Under the pieces are notes generated by a model that made no database searches, was not told the DNA's origin, and was given only the letters and a program-made list of their open reading frames with translations. This document shows positions 44,833 to 54,347 of a stretch of 64,000 nucleotides of DNA, piece after piece; position 1 is the stretch's first letter; every line of letters begins with the position of its first letter. The translations under genes were made by a program, and so were the position numbers. Location of the stretch: the NCBI GenBank assembly GCA_039930045.1, contig JBDSQB010000002.1, positions 186,001 to 250,000 on the forward strand, written 5' to 3'. Source of the DNA: Chthoniobacterales bacterium. Lineage in GTDB: Bacteria; Verrucomicrobiota; Verrucomicrobiia; Chthoniobacterales; DASVRZ01.

Positions 44833-45366
44833 TCAGCGCACGGGCTTTTCGCGGCGAAAATTCTCCGTGACCTGCGCCAGAACGATCCCGGCCTTGCTGA
44901 TCGTCGAGTGATTCAAAAGGGTGCGGCCGTCGGGCTGCAAATACATCCACTGGCTCATGCGCACGCGAGTGAGAGGGTTCCCCGGCGACAGCTCCAGCGT
45001 GAAGCTCCAATGGAAAACATGGCCCGCCGCCTCGCCGTGGATGAGGCCGATAATGTCGTTGGCCCGCCCCTCGAAGTGATGCGCGTCGATGCGCCGGAGC
45101 TGCCACGAGCGATGCTGTTTTTTGCCGTCGCTGAATTGCAGATCCTGCTCCAAGTGGAGTGTGTCGGCGGTGATGGTGCCTCGCGTTTGCGTGGCGACCT
45201 GCTGCGTCGGCTGCCCGCGTCGGTTCTCCAAGACTCCGATGGAACTTGACTGGCCGGTAAAATATTCCACTGGGTCTAGCGTCGGTTTTCCTCTGGCAAA
45301 ATCGGAGGGGCGCATCCCGGCGCAGGCGGAAAACAACGTGGCGAGGAGGAGCAGGACGAGTCGCAT
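44833..45366 (-). CDS. DUF3833-type lipoprotein
   Basis: The 177-aa protein has a lipoprotein signal peptide with a lipobox L-F-S-A-C (Cys 15) and the DUF3833 pattern: [54 protein letters not shown] and [23 protein letters not shown]3833 proteins are lipocalin-like and are often found with lipid or fatty-acid enzymes; the role is unknown. The gene is convergent with the DUF347 gene (5 bp gap). Confidence 0.88.
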   Translation of the reverse strand: MRLVLLLLATLFSACAGMRPSDFARGKPTLDPVEYFTGQSSSIGVLENRRGQPTQQVATQTRGTITADTLHLEQDLQFSDGKKQHRSWQLRRIDAHHFEGRANDIIGLIHGEAAGHVFHWSFTLELSPGNPLTRVRMSQWMYLQPDGRTLLNHSTISKAGIVLAQVTENFRREKPVR

Positions 45367-45444
45367 GGCACTCAGGCTACGTTTTTCGCGAATGGACGGC
45401 TGCCCGTTCTTGCACGCGGGAATTTTTTATCGTCAAGTTGGCCC

Positions 45445-46920
45445 ATGACCGACCCTGTTCCCTTCGCCAAAGGCACCACCCTGCACAGTCTCCTTCCCCG
45501 CATGGCGAATCGCCACGGACTCATTGCCGGCGCGACGGGCACGGGAAAAACCGTTACGCTGCGAGTGCTGGCGGAGCGGTTTAGCAACATGGGCGTCCCG
45601 GTTTTTCTCGCCGATGTGAAAGGCGACGTCTCCGGCATCGGCCAGGCGGGAGCCGCGAATGAGCGGCTCGATCAGCGCAAAAAAGATTTGGGTTTGAAGT
45701 CGCTCACGTTTCAGGAATTTCCCGTGCGCTTCTGGGATATTTTCGGGGCAGAAGGTCATCCGGTGCGAGCGACCGTTTCCGAGATGGGACCGCTCCTAAT
45801 GGGGCGTTTGCTCGGGCTGAACGAGGTGCAGGGCGGCGTGCTGAGTCTGGTTTTCAAGATTGCCGACGACCAGAAATTGCTCCTGCTCGACCTGAAGGAT
45901 CTGCGCGCGATGCTCACTCATGTGGCGGAAAACGCGGCCCAGTATCAGACGAATTACGGCAATGTCTCCTCGGCCAGCGTGGGCGCGATTCAGCGCGGCT
46001 TGCTGGCGCTGCAAAGCCAGGGCGGCGATCAGTTTTTTGGCGAACCGGCGCTCAATCTCGACGACCTCATGCAGGTGGAAAATGGCCGGGGTGTGATCAA
46101 TCTGCTCGCGGCGGACAAGCTGATCAACTCGCCGAATCTCTACGCGACGTTCCTGCTCTGGCTGATGTCGGAACTGTTTGAGCGCCTGCCCGAGGTGGGC
46201 GATCCGGACAAGCCGAAGATCGCATTTTTCTTCGACGAGGCGCACTTGCTTTTCAATGACGCGCCAGACTTTCTTCAGCAAAAGATCGAGCAGGTCGTGC
46301 GGTTGATTCGCTCGAAAGGCGTCGGCATTTACTTCGTGACGCAGAGCCCACTCGACATCCCGGAGTCAGTGCTGGGCCAACTCGGCAACCGCGTGCAACA
46401 CGCCTTGCGCGCCTTCACACCGCGCGACCAAAAGTCGGTGCGGACGGCGGCGGAGACGTTTCGCGCGAATCCAAAACTGAACACAGCGGAAGTCATTACG
46501 CAGCTTGGCGTGGGCGAGGCGCTCGTCTCGACGCTCGATGAAAAAGGTACGCCCGAGATCGTGGATCGATGCCTGATTTATCCGCCAGAGTCGCGTCTGA
46601 CTCCGCTCACGCCCGAGGAACGCAAGGCGGCGATCCAAGCGAGCGATCTTTTTGGGCATTACGAAAAAGCCGTGGACCGCGAGTCGGCCTACGAGGCTTT
46701 GCAGGCCAAAACCGTTGCGAAAACAGCCGAAGCTCCTGCCGAGGCGCCAGCCAAAGCGGAAAAGCCCTCGGAGTTTGCCAAGATAGCGACCAGTGTCGGC
46801 ACGAGCGTTTTGCGTGCAATGGGAACGCAGATGGGCCGGCAAATCGTGCGCGGCGTCCTCGGCAGCATCATGGGCGGAGTGCTGGGCGGCACGGTCCGGC
46901 GTTCGTCGCGGCGCTATTAG
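45445..46920 (+). CDS. HerA-like ATPase (helicase HerA-like, DUF853)
   Basis: The 491-aa protein is a P-loop ATPase of the FtsK/HerA group in its short DUF853 form. Walker A is [18 protein letters not shown] (residues 25-42) and Walker B is [13 protein letters not shown]. Other family segments are [36 protein letters not shown] and the arginine-finger-like [20 protein letters not shown]. No NurA nuclease or DNA-methylase gene is adjacent, so a DNA-repair role cannot be assumed. The tail after residue 420 is Ala/Glu-rich and ends Gly-rich ([15 protein letters not shown]). Confidence 0.92.
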   Translation: MTDPVPFAKGTTLHSLLPRMANRHGLIAGATGTGKTVTLRVLAERFSNMGVPVFLADVKGDVSGIGQAGAANERLDQRKKDLGLKSLTFQEFPVRFWDIFGAEGHPVRATVSEMGPLLMGRLLGLNEVQGGVLSLVFKIADDQKLLLLDLKDLRAMLTHVAENAAQYQTNYGNVSSASVGAIQRGLLALQSQGGDQFFGEPALNLDDLMQVENGRGVINLLAADKLINSPNLYATFLLWLMSELFERLPEVGDPDKPKIAFFFDEAHLLFNDAPDFLQQKIEQVVRLIRSKGVGIYFVTQSPLDIPESVLGQLGNRVQHALRAFTPRDQKSVRTAAETFRANPKLNTAEVITQLGVGEALVSTLDEKGTPEIVDRCLIYPPESRLTPLTPEERKAAIQASDLFGHYEKAVDRESAYEALQAKTVAKTAEAPAEAPAKAEKPSEFAKIATSVGTSVLRAMGTQMGRQIVRGVLGSIMGGVLGGTVRRSSRRY

Positions 46921-46926
46921 AAGCTC

Positions 46927-47478
46927 ATGTTTTCTCTGCTCGGACTGAGTCTGCTCGTTTCCGAGATAGTGCTCGGACTCCGCCGCCGGTCGCAGACGGG
47001 AGCGGAGAAAAAAGACCGCGGCACCCTGCGAATGCTCTGGGTGATCATTCTTCTGTCCATCGCGAGCGGGTATCTCGCTGCCCAACTCGACTTAGGCCCG
47101 CACCTGCCCGGTGAGCGGAGTTGGATCGTTATCGGTGTCGTTCTTTTCGTGCTCGGCGCGACGCTCCGCTGGTGGTCGGTGCTGCATCTGGGGCGGTTTT
47201 TTACGGTGGATGTCGCCGTCGCCAGCGATCATCGCCTGATCGACAACGGCCCCTATCGGTTCGTCCGCCATCCGTCTTATACCGGGCTTTTGCTCGAATT
47301 CACTGGTCTGGCTTTTTGCCTCGGGCACGTCGTCAGCCTGGCGGTCATTCTCCTTCCAATTTTTTTTGCCCAACGTCGCCGCATCGAGGTCGAGGAACGC
47401 GCCTTGCAGGAAAAACTCGGCGAGCCCTACCACCAATACTGCGCGCGCACAAAGCGCCTCCTTCCATTTCTCTACTAG
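46927..47478 (+). CDS. Isoprenylcysteine carboxyl methyltransferase family protein
   Basis: The 183-aa inner-membrane protein has about five hydrophobic segments and the ICMT/PEMT signature NGPYRFVRHPSYTGLLLEF followed by RIEVEERALQEKLGEPYHQY, the SAM-binding region. Bacterial members methylate unknown, probably lipid or phenolic, substrates. The stop is directly followed by the convergent tRNA gene (no spacer) and the gene starts 6 bp after the ATPase, so the two are one transcript. Confidence 0.9.
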   Translation: MFSLLGLSLLVSEIVLGLRRRSQTGAEKKDRGTLRMLWVIILLSIASGYLAAQLDLGPHLPGERSWIVIGVVLFVLGATLRWWSVLHLGRFFTVDVAVASDHRLIDNGPYRFVRHPSYTGLLLEFTGLAFCLGHVVSLAVILLPIFFAQRRRIEVEERALQEKLGEPYHQYCARTKRLLPFLY

Positions 47479-47551
<73 letters not shown>

Positions 47552-47775
47552 GTTGCTAGGAGAATTATCTCGCCCCAGAGGTTGCCCTGTTTTTTCTCCG
47601 GGCGCAGCCATGAAAAGCTCGGAAAAAACGCGGCTGCGAAATCTGGTGCGTCATAAGTCTGGAATTGATTATGCCAGAGCATTCGCCAGCGGAAAAGAAG
47701 TTTGGCGGTAGGTGGCGTTCCTCTTTTTCTTGCGCGTATGGCCTGCCACCGAGACGGATTAAGGTGACGAGAAGT

Positions 47776-48534
47776 TCAGGAAACCGTGTGAACTTTGACT
47801 CCGAGAGCCCGCAGGCTTCGCACATCCTTTGGTGCGAGTTTCGTATTGGTCACCCAAGCATTGAAGTCGCTCAATGGGGCAAAATGGATGGTGCTCGAGT
47901 GCGGCCATTTCGTGGCATCGGCCAGGAGGATTTTTTGTTCGCAACGTTCGAGGATGGCCTTCTTCATTTCTGCCTCAGAAACCTCGGTTGTCGAACAACC
48001 CTCGAGGGTAACGCCGGATGTTCCGATGAAGGCGAAGTCAGCGCGAATGAGGGAGAGAACACCGAGGGCGCTTCCCCCAACCAGCGCACCACTGACGCGA
48101 CGAAGTTCCCCGCCAATGCACAGAAACTCTGCTTCGCCGTGGAGGGAGAGTGCGGTGAGGGCGACGGAATGCGTGATGATTCTCACATCCTTCCGGCTGA
48201 GGAGGGCTTTGCCGGTTTCGAGACAGGTGGAGCCCGCATCGATGAAAACGCTGGAGCCGGGTGGAATGAGCGAGGCGGCCAGCGAGGCAATCGCTTTTTT
48301 GGCGGCGTGATTTCGCAGCAATCTCTCGTCGAAGGAAATCTCTGCCCGCGCATAAGCGGGATCGAGCACTCCGCCATGCACGCGCAGGATGTCGCCGCTT
48401 TTCTCCAAGTCGGTCAGGTCGCGCCGCAGCGTGGCTGGGGAGACTTTTACCATGGCCTGAAGGTCGGCGAAATTCAGCCGGCGGTGTTCCCGGACCATCT
48501 TGCGAATCGCGCTATGTCGTTCGTGGGCGAACAT
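47776..48534 (-). CDS. DeoR-family transcriptional regulator
   Basis: The 252-aa protein has a DeoR-type helix-turn-helix (residues about 5-58: RRLNFADLQAMVKVSPATLR, then RDLTDLE, a segment near the usual VS..TIRRDL) and a C-terminal sugar-phosphate-sensing domain (VFIDAGSTCLETGKAL, DFAFIGTSGVTLEGCSTTE). DeoR regulators repress sugar-catabolic operons and release DNA when a phosphorylated intermediate binds. It is the last gene of the minus-strand sugar operon, starting 2 bp after the FAD/Fe-S dehydrogenase, so it probably controls it. Start chosen at ATG 48534 (MFAHERHSAIRK). Confidence 0.92.
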   Translation of the reverse strand: MFAHERHSAIRKMVREHRRLNFADLQAMVKVSPATLRRDLTDLEKSGDILRVHGGVLDPAYARAEISFDERLLRNHAAKKAIASLAASLIPPGSSVFIDAGSTCLETGKALLSRKDVRIITHSVALTALSLHGEAEFLCIGGELRRVSGALVGGSALGVLSLIRADFAFIGTSGVTLEGCSTTEVSEAEMKKAILERCEQKILLADATKWPHSSTIHFAPLSDFNAWVTNTKLAPKDVRSLRALGVKVHTVS

Positions 48535-48536
48535 AG

Positions 48537-51512
48537 TTAAGGCGTTTGCGCTGGGCGGAGCACGTCGAAAAGGATCTCGGCTGGATGCTTCGCCGTACGT
48601 CCGGTTCCATCGTGAATTTGATGCCGGCAGGATGTTCCGGGCGCCGCGACAATGACTTCGGCGGGCAACGCGCGAACGGTGGGCAGCAGAACCAGTTCGC
48701 CGATTTTCATCGAAACATCGTAGTGCTCGGCTTCGTAGCCGAATGAGCCGGCCATTCCGCAACAACCGGACGCGATGAGGCGGACGTCGTGGCCGACGGG
48801 CAACTCGAGTGTGCGGACGATGGGCGTCTGCGAGGCGAGTGCTTTTTGAAAGCAGTGGCCATGAAGACGAATTTCACGCGAGTTAGAATCGAATGCGTCG
48901 CGACGAATGCGGCCGGCGTCGGCTTCCTTCATGATAAACTCTTCAAACATCAGACAATTTTTTGCCAGGGTGCGAGCGGTGTTTCGGAGTTCCGGGGGCG
49001 CGAGGTCAATGTATTCATCGCGAAAACTCAGAATGGCGGAAGGCTCGATTCCGATCAAGGGCGTTTCCTCGGAGATGAGCGGGGCGAGACGCCGGATGTT
49101 TTCGAGTGCGATCTTTCGGGCATCACGGAGAAGGCCTTTGGAGAGCTTCGACCGGGCGCTTTCCAGATGATCCGGAATGATGACTTCGTAGCCGAGCGCC
49201 TCCAGCAGCCGGATGGTTTTTTGCCCGATGGGCACGTCGTTATACTCGGTGAATTCGTCGCAGAATAAATAGACGCGGCGAGACGTGCCCGACAGCTTTG
49301 GTCGCCGCGCACGATGCCAGCGAGACAGAGTCGTTTTGTGGAGCAGCGGAATCGTGCGATCGGGATGGAACCCAGTGAGTCGATTGAGCAAACGACGGAT
49401 CGCCACAGTGCCGAAAAGGGAATTCCAAATCCACGGAGCGAGAGAAGCCATGCGGCTGGATTGGGCAAAGCCAGCAATCAGCCGCGTGCGCAGCGAGAGG
49501 CCATGGGCATCCTGGTAGTGTTGAAGGAACTCGGCCTTGAGCTTGGCGATATCCACATTGGAGGGGCACTCCGATTTGCAGGCCTTGCAGGAGAGGCAAA
49601 GATCCATGACCTCTTTGATCTCGTCGTTGTCGAATGGATTCAAAGCATCGCGAGGATGCAGCAACGCGTGGCGTAAAATATTGGCGCGGCCACGGGTCGT
49701 ATGTTCCTCAGAGCGCGTGGCCATGTAGCTGGGACACATCGTCCCGCCGGCGAGGTGGCCCTTGCGACAATCGCCGGACCCGTTGCACTGCTCGGCCGCG
49801 CGGAGAAATCCGAGTGTGGAGGAGAAATCCAGAATCGTATCTAACTCCGGCGACTTTTGGCCGGGGCTGTGGCGCAGGGAAGAATCCATCGGGGGGGTGT
49901 CGATGATTTTTCCGGGATTGAAAGTCCCGAGCGGATCGAAGACGTGCTTGATTCCGCGCATCAGGGCATAGCATTCCGGTCCGACCATGAACGGAATAAA
50001 TTCGCCGCGCAGACGTCCGTCGCCGTGTTCGCCACTGAGTGAACCGTCATATTTTTTAACGAGAGCAGCGATGTCCTCCGCCACGGCGCGAAACATCTTC
50101 AAACCCTCTGGAGTTTTGAGATCAAACATCGGGCGGGTGTGAAGTTCGCCCGTGCCGGCATGTGCGTAATAGACGCAGGCGATCCCGTATTTGTCGCGCA
50201 TGAGAGCGTCAAATTCGGCAATGTAGGCGGGCAGATCGCGGACATCCACTGCCGTATCTTCCACGACTTCACGGGGTTTGGCATCGCCGGGGACATTGCT
50301 CATCAGTCCCTGACCGGCCCGGCGCAATTCCCAGACATTATTTTGCTCGGCCCCTTTTAGAATCGGATAATGATAGCCGAGTCCCGCCTGTTTCAGATCG
50401 GTAATGAGGCGCTCCACCACTGAATCGGTCTGCGCGATATTGTCGTGGCGAATCTCGATAACCAGAACAGCGCCGGGATCGCCTTGGATGAAGAATCGGT
50501 TTTTCGATTGTTCGATGTTCCGCTTAGTCGCCTCCAAGATGTGATGATCGATGAGTTCCACCGCATAAGGCGAATGCGGCAGCGCATGGATCACGGCTCG
50601 GAGGGCCTCATTCACCGTAAGAAAATGGGCGCAAACCAAGGCGCTTTGCGACGGCGGCAAAACGCTGACATTTAACTCAAACTCGACTCCAAAAAATAAC
50701 GTGCCCTCAGACCCGGCGATGAGTTTGCAGAGATTGAAAGGACGGTCGGAATCTGGTGTGAAGACCCGCGAATCCATCAGCAGGTCGAGAGCATATCCGG
50801 TGTTTCTCCGCGGAATGGATGCCTTGGGAAAACTCCTTCGGATCAACGCCCGATTATCGGGGTTCCCAAGCACATCTCGACAATGACGATAAATGCGGGC
50901 TTCGAGCGAATCCTCCGGACCCGCACATTTGGCCGCAAACTCTTCCTCGGACAGCGGGCCAAATGTCACCTCCGAACCATCGCTTAGAAAACCTCGCGCC
51001 GAGACGAGATGCTCGCGAGTCGATCCATAGATGATCGAGTTTGAGCCGCAGGAATTATTGCCGACCATGCCTCCGATCATGGCGCGATTGGCTGTGGATG
51101 TTTCCGGTCCGAAGAACAGGCCGTGAGAGAGCAGAGTTTGATTTAACTCGTTTCTAACTACTCCAGGCTGGACGCGCACCCGTCGATTGGGACCGTCCAC
51201 TTCCAAGATTCGATTCATGTGGCGTCCGATATCGACGACGATGCCGGAACCGACGACCTGCCCGGCCAGCGATGTGCCGGCGGTGCGCGGGATCAGGCCG
51301 ATGTGATTCCGCGCAGCGAGTTGGATCAAGGCAACGATGTCTGCTTCCGACTGCGGAAACGCGACGGCGATTGGAAGTTCCTGATACTCGGAAGCGTCCG
51401 TGGCATAGAGTTTTCGCAGGAGCGAGCCTGTCTCCAAGGTCCCATCCATTTGGGCGGCGAGACGGCGGATCTCGCGCTCCAGAGGTGCCAAGTCTTTAAG
51501 GGAACTGGACAT
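48537..51512 (-). CDS. FAD-linked oxidase fused to a 4Fe-4S/CCG domain protein (D-2-hydroxyacid dehydrogenase type)
   Basis: The 991-aa protein joins a GlcD-type oxidase to an Fe-S partner. An FAD_binding_4 domain (about 50-270) has GLIPRTAGTSLAGQVVGSG, followed by a FAD-oxidase_C domain to about 545. A Cys-rich part with CNGSGDCRKGHLAGGTMCPS and CLSCKACKSECPSNVDIAK (about 595-670) binds Fe-S clusters, and a CCG-type domain ends with GHCFQKALA and SGCCGMAGSFGYE. Such fusions oxidise D-lactate, glycolate or other D-2-hydroxyacids and pass electrons to quinone. The exact substrate is unknown. It overlaps the PfkB gene by 17 bp when started at ATG 51512. Confidence 0.93.
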   Translation of the reverse strand: MSSSLKDLAPLEREIRRLAAQMDGTLETGSLLRKLYATDASEYQELPIAVAFPQSEADIVALIQLAARNHIGLIPRTAGTSLAGQVVGSGIVVDIGRHMNRILEVDGPNRRVRVQPGVVRNELNQTLLSHGLFFGPETSTANRAMIGGMVGNNSCGSNSIIYGSTREHLVSARGFLSDGSEVTFGPLSEEEFAAKCAGPEDSLEARIYRHCRDVLGNPDNRALIRRSFPKASIPRRNTGYALDLLMDSRVFTPDSDRPFNLCKLIAGSEGTLFFGVEFELNVSVLPPSQSALVCAHFLTVNEALRAVIHALPHSPYAVELIDHHILEATKRNIEQSKNRFFIQGDPGAVLVIEIRHDNIAQTDSVVERLITDLKQAGLGYHYPILKGAEQNNVWELRRAGQGLMSNVPGDAKPREVVEDTAVDVRDLPAYIAEFDALMRDKYGIACVYYAHAGTGELHTRPMFDLKTPEGLKMFRAVAEDIAALVKKYDGSLSGEHGDGRLRGEFIPFMVGPECYALMRGIKHVFDPLGTFNPGKIIDTPPMDSSLRHSPGQKSPELDTILDFSSTLGFLRAAEQCNGSGDCRKGHLAGGTMCPSYMATRSEEHTTRGRANILRHALLHPRDALNPFDNDEIKEVMDLCLSCKACKSECPSNVDIAKLKAEFLQHYQDAHGLSLRTRLIAGFAQSSRMASLAPWIWNSLFGTVAIRRLLNRLTGFHPDRTIPLLHKTTLSRWHRARRPKLSGTSRRVYLFCDEFTEYNDVPIGQKTIRLLEALGYEVIIPDHLESARSKLSKGLLRDARKIALENIRRLAPLISEETPLIGIEPSAILSFRDEYIDLAPPELRNTARTLAKNCLMFEEFIMKEADAGRIRRDAFDSNSREIRLHGHCFQKALASQTPIVRTLELPVGHDVRLIASGCCGMAGSFGYEAEHYDVSMKIGELVLLPTVRALPAEVIVAAPGTSCRHQIHDGTGRTAKHPAEILFDVLRPAQTP

Positions 51513-52518
51513 GGCCGTGTTCGTGGCCGATCGCCAAACAATTTTCCAATCCAGAGACTCCTCCTGAAGTACTGGCGGCCTGAAGGCAGGCGGCAGCGGC
51601 ACAGACGCCGCTCATGAGATTCTCGGCCATCGGACGATTCTCGTGCAACCCTAGCAACACACCAGCCGCAAATGCATCCCCTGCCCCTACGGTGCCGACG
51701 ATTTTGTTCGCCGGCAAGTTGACGCGGCCCTGCCAAACTTCCTCCCCTGCCGAGGAGCGCGCGTAGGCACCTTCCGGCAAATGGATCACGACCCAATCTC
51801 GAACTCCGCGGCCCAACAGGACCTTCGCCGCTTCGCGCAGACCGTCCGTCAAATGCTTCTCACTGCCATCGCGCACCGGAATATCGGTGACACGCGAGGC
51901 TTCCAATTCATTGCAAATCAGCAGATCGATTTCCGGCAGCGCAGGATTGACGATCTCGCTATAATCCGGTCGTTCGACACTAACCAGATCCACGACTCGA
52001 TAGAAACCGTGAAGCCTGGCCGATTTCAAAATCCCGGCTGCCACCGTGCCGTGAATGGCGTGCGGCTCGTCCATGGCATCGAGCAGAAGCAGATAGCCTA
52101 GATAAAGAATGCGTCCTTGCATTTCTTTCCAACGAAAGTGCTCGGGCCCGAGAAAACGATTCGCACCTCGCTGATGGAAAAACGTGCGTCTTCCGCTGGA
52201 GCGGACACTCATCACGTCGGTGTAAGACGTGGGAGCCGACTCATGCCGCCAAAGATGCTTGGTGTCAATCGACCTCGTTTGACATTGATCGACAATCCAG
52301 TCGCCTTCCGAATCCTGACCAATGGAGCCCAACGCACGAAGCGGGAACTGGGCACCGAGCTGAAAGAGATCGACGAGGATGTTAAAAGGCCCGCCGCCAT
52401 TGTTGCGTTCTTCGCTCTCGATGTTAGCCAGCGTGTCTTGCGAAGGATAGACGTCGATGATTTTCGTCTTGTCCACGATCCAATTTCCCGCGCCGATGAT
52501 GCCGGAAGACAAATTCAT
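51496..52518 (-). CDS. PfkB-family carbohydrate kinase
   Basis: The 340-aa kinase has the ribokinase fold with the N-terminal Gly-rich motif NNGGGPFNILVDL and the C-terminal signature GTVGAGDAFAAGVL, whose Asp is the catalytic base. It phosphorylates a sugar, probably the ketose made by the isomerase encoded just upstream, whose stop overlaps its start (ATGA). A 'RNNGGGPFNIL' pattern is shared with kinases of unusual sugars. Specificity cannot be read from sequence. Confidence 0.93.
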   Translation of the reverse strand: MNLSSGIIGAGNWIVDKTKIIDVYPSQDTLANIESEERNNGGGPFNILVDLFQLGAQFPLRALGSIGQDSEGDWIVDQCQTRSIDTKHLWRHESAPTSYTDVMSVRSSGRRTFFHQRGANRFLGPEHFRWKEMQGRILYLGYLLLLDAMDEPHAIHGTVAAGILKSARLHGFYRVVDLVSVERPDYSEIVNPALPEIDLLICNELEASRVTDIPVRDGSEKHLTDGLREAAKVLLGRGVRDWVVIHLPEGAYARSSAGEEVWQGRVNLPANKIVGTVGAGDAFAAGVLLGLHENRPMAENLMSGVCAAAACLQAASTSGGVSGLENCLAIGHEHGHVQFP

Positions 52519-53090
52519 TTCGACTGCTCGCTAACCAGTCGCACAGTGACGGGTTCGTCTTCTTCAATGCCAGGATATCGCCCGATGTTAGGATCGACAA
52601 AAAAGTTGTCGTGAAGGTCGTCGTTGGCCGTGGAGACTTCCCCAATGATGCATTCCTCCGAAAGCGGGTAGAATGCGTGATAGATCCCCGGAAACAGAGT
52701 CACGCGAGATCCGGCCTCCAGCGTTATCACCTCGCCCGAGACGCACTTTCGCGGCTCGTGATTCACAGGAATAGAAAATTCGACTCCCTCCGTTTCCTTG
52801 GGAAAACCAGACCAAACCTGCACAGCGAGTTGGCCCCAACGGCAAATGATGTCTTCCTTCTTCTGGCGATGCGTATGGGCGGGAGTCGTCATGCCTTTTT
52901 GAGCATACATGAGCTTCTCACAGTATTCTGGCTCCTCCGCCAGATTGACTAAGACGAGGCCAGATCGGCGCCAGTCACCTAACCCAAAATCCGTGAGATC
53001 CCATCGAGGGTTGGGAGGAAGAGCCCAGCCATGGGCTTGGTAACAATGTTCGGCGGACCGGATGAGGTAGTTGATTTCGCTGCGTTTCAC
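52515..53090 (-). CDS. D-lyxose/D-mannose-family sugar isomerase (cupin, DUF1498)
   Basis: The 191-aa single-domain cupin is of the D-lyxose ketol-isomerase family: KRSEINYLIRSAEHCYQAHG at the N-terminus, MTTPAHTHRQKKEDIICRWG (H-x-H and Glu metal ligands), EAGSRVTLFPGIYHAFYP (third His). These enzymes interconvert aldoses and ketoses with a divalent metal. I place the start at GTG 53090, since it gives the expected M-K-R-S-E-I-N beginning; an in-frame TTG at 53117 would add nine non-conserved residues. It overlaps the kinase gene. Confidence 0.9.
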   Translation of the reverse strand: MKRSEINYLIRSAEHCYQAHGWALPPNPRWDLTDFGLGDWRRSGLVLVNLAEEPEYCEKLMYAQKGMTTPAHTHRQKKEDIICRWGQLAVQVWSGFPKETEGVEFSIPVNHEPRKCVSGEVITLEAGSRVTLFPGIYHAFYPLSEECIIGEVSTANDDLHDNFFVDPNIGRYPGIEEDEPVTVRLVSEQSK

Positions 53091-53214
53091 GGAGTAAAAG
53101 AAAGAAGTTAAGACCAACCGGGCCAGAGGGTGAGATGTTTAACTCGTCCAATGCACATTGCCACGAAGGCTGAGGCGATGACCGAAGTTTTCATTCGAGT
53201 TAGATGGATAGCTT

Positions 53215-54342
53215 CTACACTAACTCGATGGCGCGCTTCTCTGCGTGCGATTGCAGAGCCGCGTCAAAAAGACAATGACTCTGGACCGCCTCATCAGGCG
53301 TCACGCAACCAAAACGACCATCGAGTTTGCCCGCCCGTTCCGCGAGATAAGCCGCCCACATTTGCATAAAACAATCGGGAAATCCGGGCTCAAAGATACC
53401 ACCCGTAATGGTGGGAAAAGGCCCATGAAAGCCAAGGTCGGTGCGCTGCCAGATTTGCTCCTTGCCGCGTTGGAAAGTCCAGAGTGACTTCGGTTCCTTG
53501 GTGCTATATTTCACCCCGCCCTCGGTGCCGAGAATTTCGAGAAACCAAGTGTTAGTTTCGCCGGGGGCGAGTCGCTTCATCTCGAAACGCACGGGCACTT
53601 CGCTGCCGTCCACCTCGACATCGGTGTGGAGCAAGGCGTTATCCCAAGTGTCGCACGGTGCCATGCCGCCTTTGCCGTCAGGACGTTCGTGGTAGATTTT
53701 TTGCAACTGCGCATAGACGCGTTTTGGCTTCCATCCAATTCGGAAAGGCACGTGGACAACATGCATTCCCAGATCTCCCATCACGCCAATCTCGCCACAG
53801 GTTCTAACCTGGCGTTTCCAATTGACGGCCTTGGTCGGGTCGAGATCGCTGCTGTGATGAAAACCTGAGCGGACTTCGAGTAATTTCCCGAGCTGTCCGC
53901 CGAGGGCGACCTGATAGGCGCGCTGGGCTCCGGGCAGGAAAGGAAACTCGGAGCTGCATCTAACAAAACGACCGGAAGCCCTGGCTGCTTCCGCAATGGT
54001 GCGGGCCGACTTCAAGTTGATGCCGAAGGGCTTTTCCGCGAATAAATCTTTACCCGCCTTCAACACATCGAGATAGAGGGCCTCATGCAAGTTGTGTGGA
54101 ACTGCCACGTAAACCACATCGACTTCGGAACTAGCCAGCAGTTCATGATGATCCGCTGTTAGTAATTTGATCGTCGGAATCTGCCGAAACCATTCGCGTT
54201 GTTTCTCAACCAAATCGCAGACGGCAGTTAGCTCCGCTTTGACCGGAAAACCATCCAGGACAAACCAGCGGGCCAATGCGCTGGCTACTTCACGTCCCAT
54301 TAATCCGCCGCCGATAATGCCAATCCTAACAGTGTCGTTCAT
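53215..54342 (-). CDS. Gfo/Idh/MocA-family oxidoreductase
   Basis: The 375-aa protein has an N-terminal Rossmann fold with GIIGGGLMGREVA, the E-K-P signature in LFAEKPFGINLKSA and a C-terminal alpha/beta domain with GVMGDLGMHVVHV. The family oxidises or reduces sugars and inositols with NAD(P), and some members act as hydrolases or isomerases. The substrate is probably the sugar of this operon. Between its stop and the isomerase start are 124 bp without a gene. Confidence 0.92.
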   Translation of the reverse strand: MNDTVRIGIIGGGLMGREVASALARWFVLDGFPVKAELTAVCDLVEKQREWFRQIPTIKLLTADHHELLASSEVDVVYVAVPHNLHEALYLDVLKAGKDLFAEKPFGINLKSARTIAEAARASGRFVRCSSEFPFLPGAQRAYQVALGGQLGKLLEVRSGFHHSSDLDPTKAVNWKRQVRTCGEIGVMGDLGMHVVHVPFRIGWKPKRVYAQLQKIYHERPDGKGGMAPCDTWDNALLHTDVEVDGSEVPVRFEMKRLAPGETNTWFLEILGTEGGVKYSTKEPKSLWTFQRGKEQIWQRTDLGFHGPFPTITGGIFEPGFPDCFMQMWAAYLAERAGKLDGRFGCVTPDEAVQSHCLFDAALQSHAEKRAIELV

Positions 54343-54347
54343 GGATG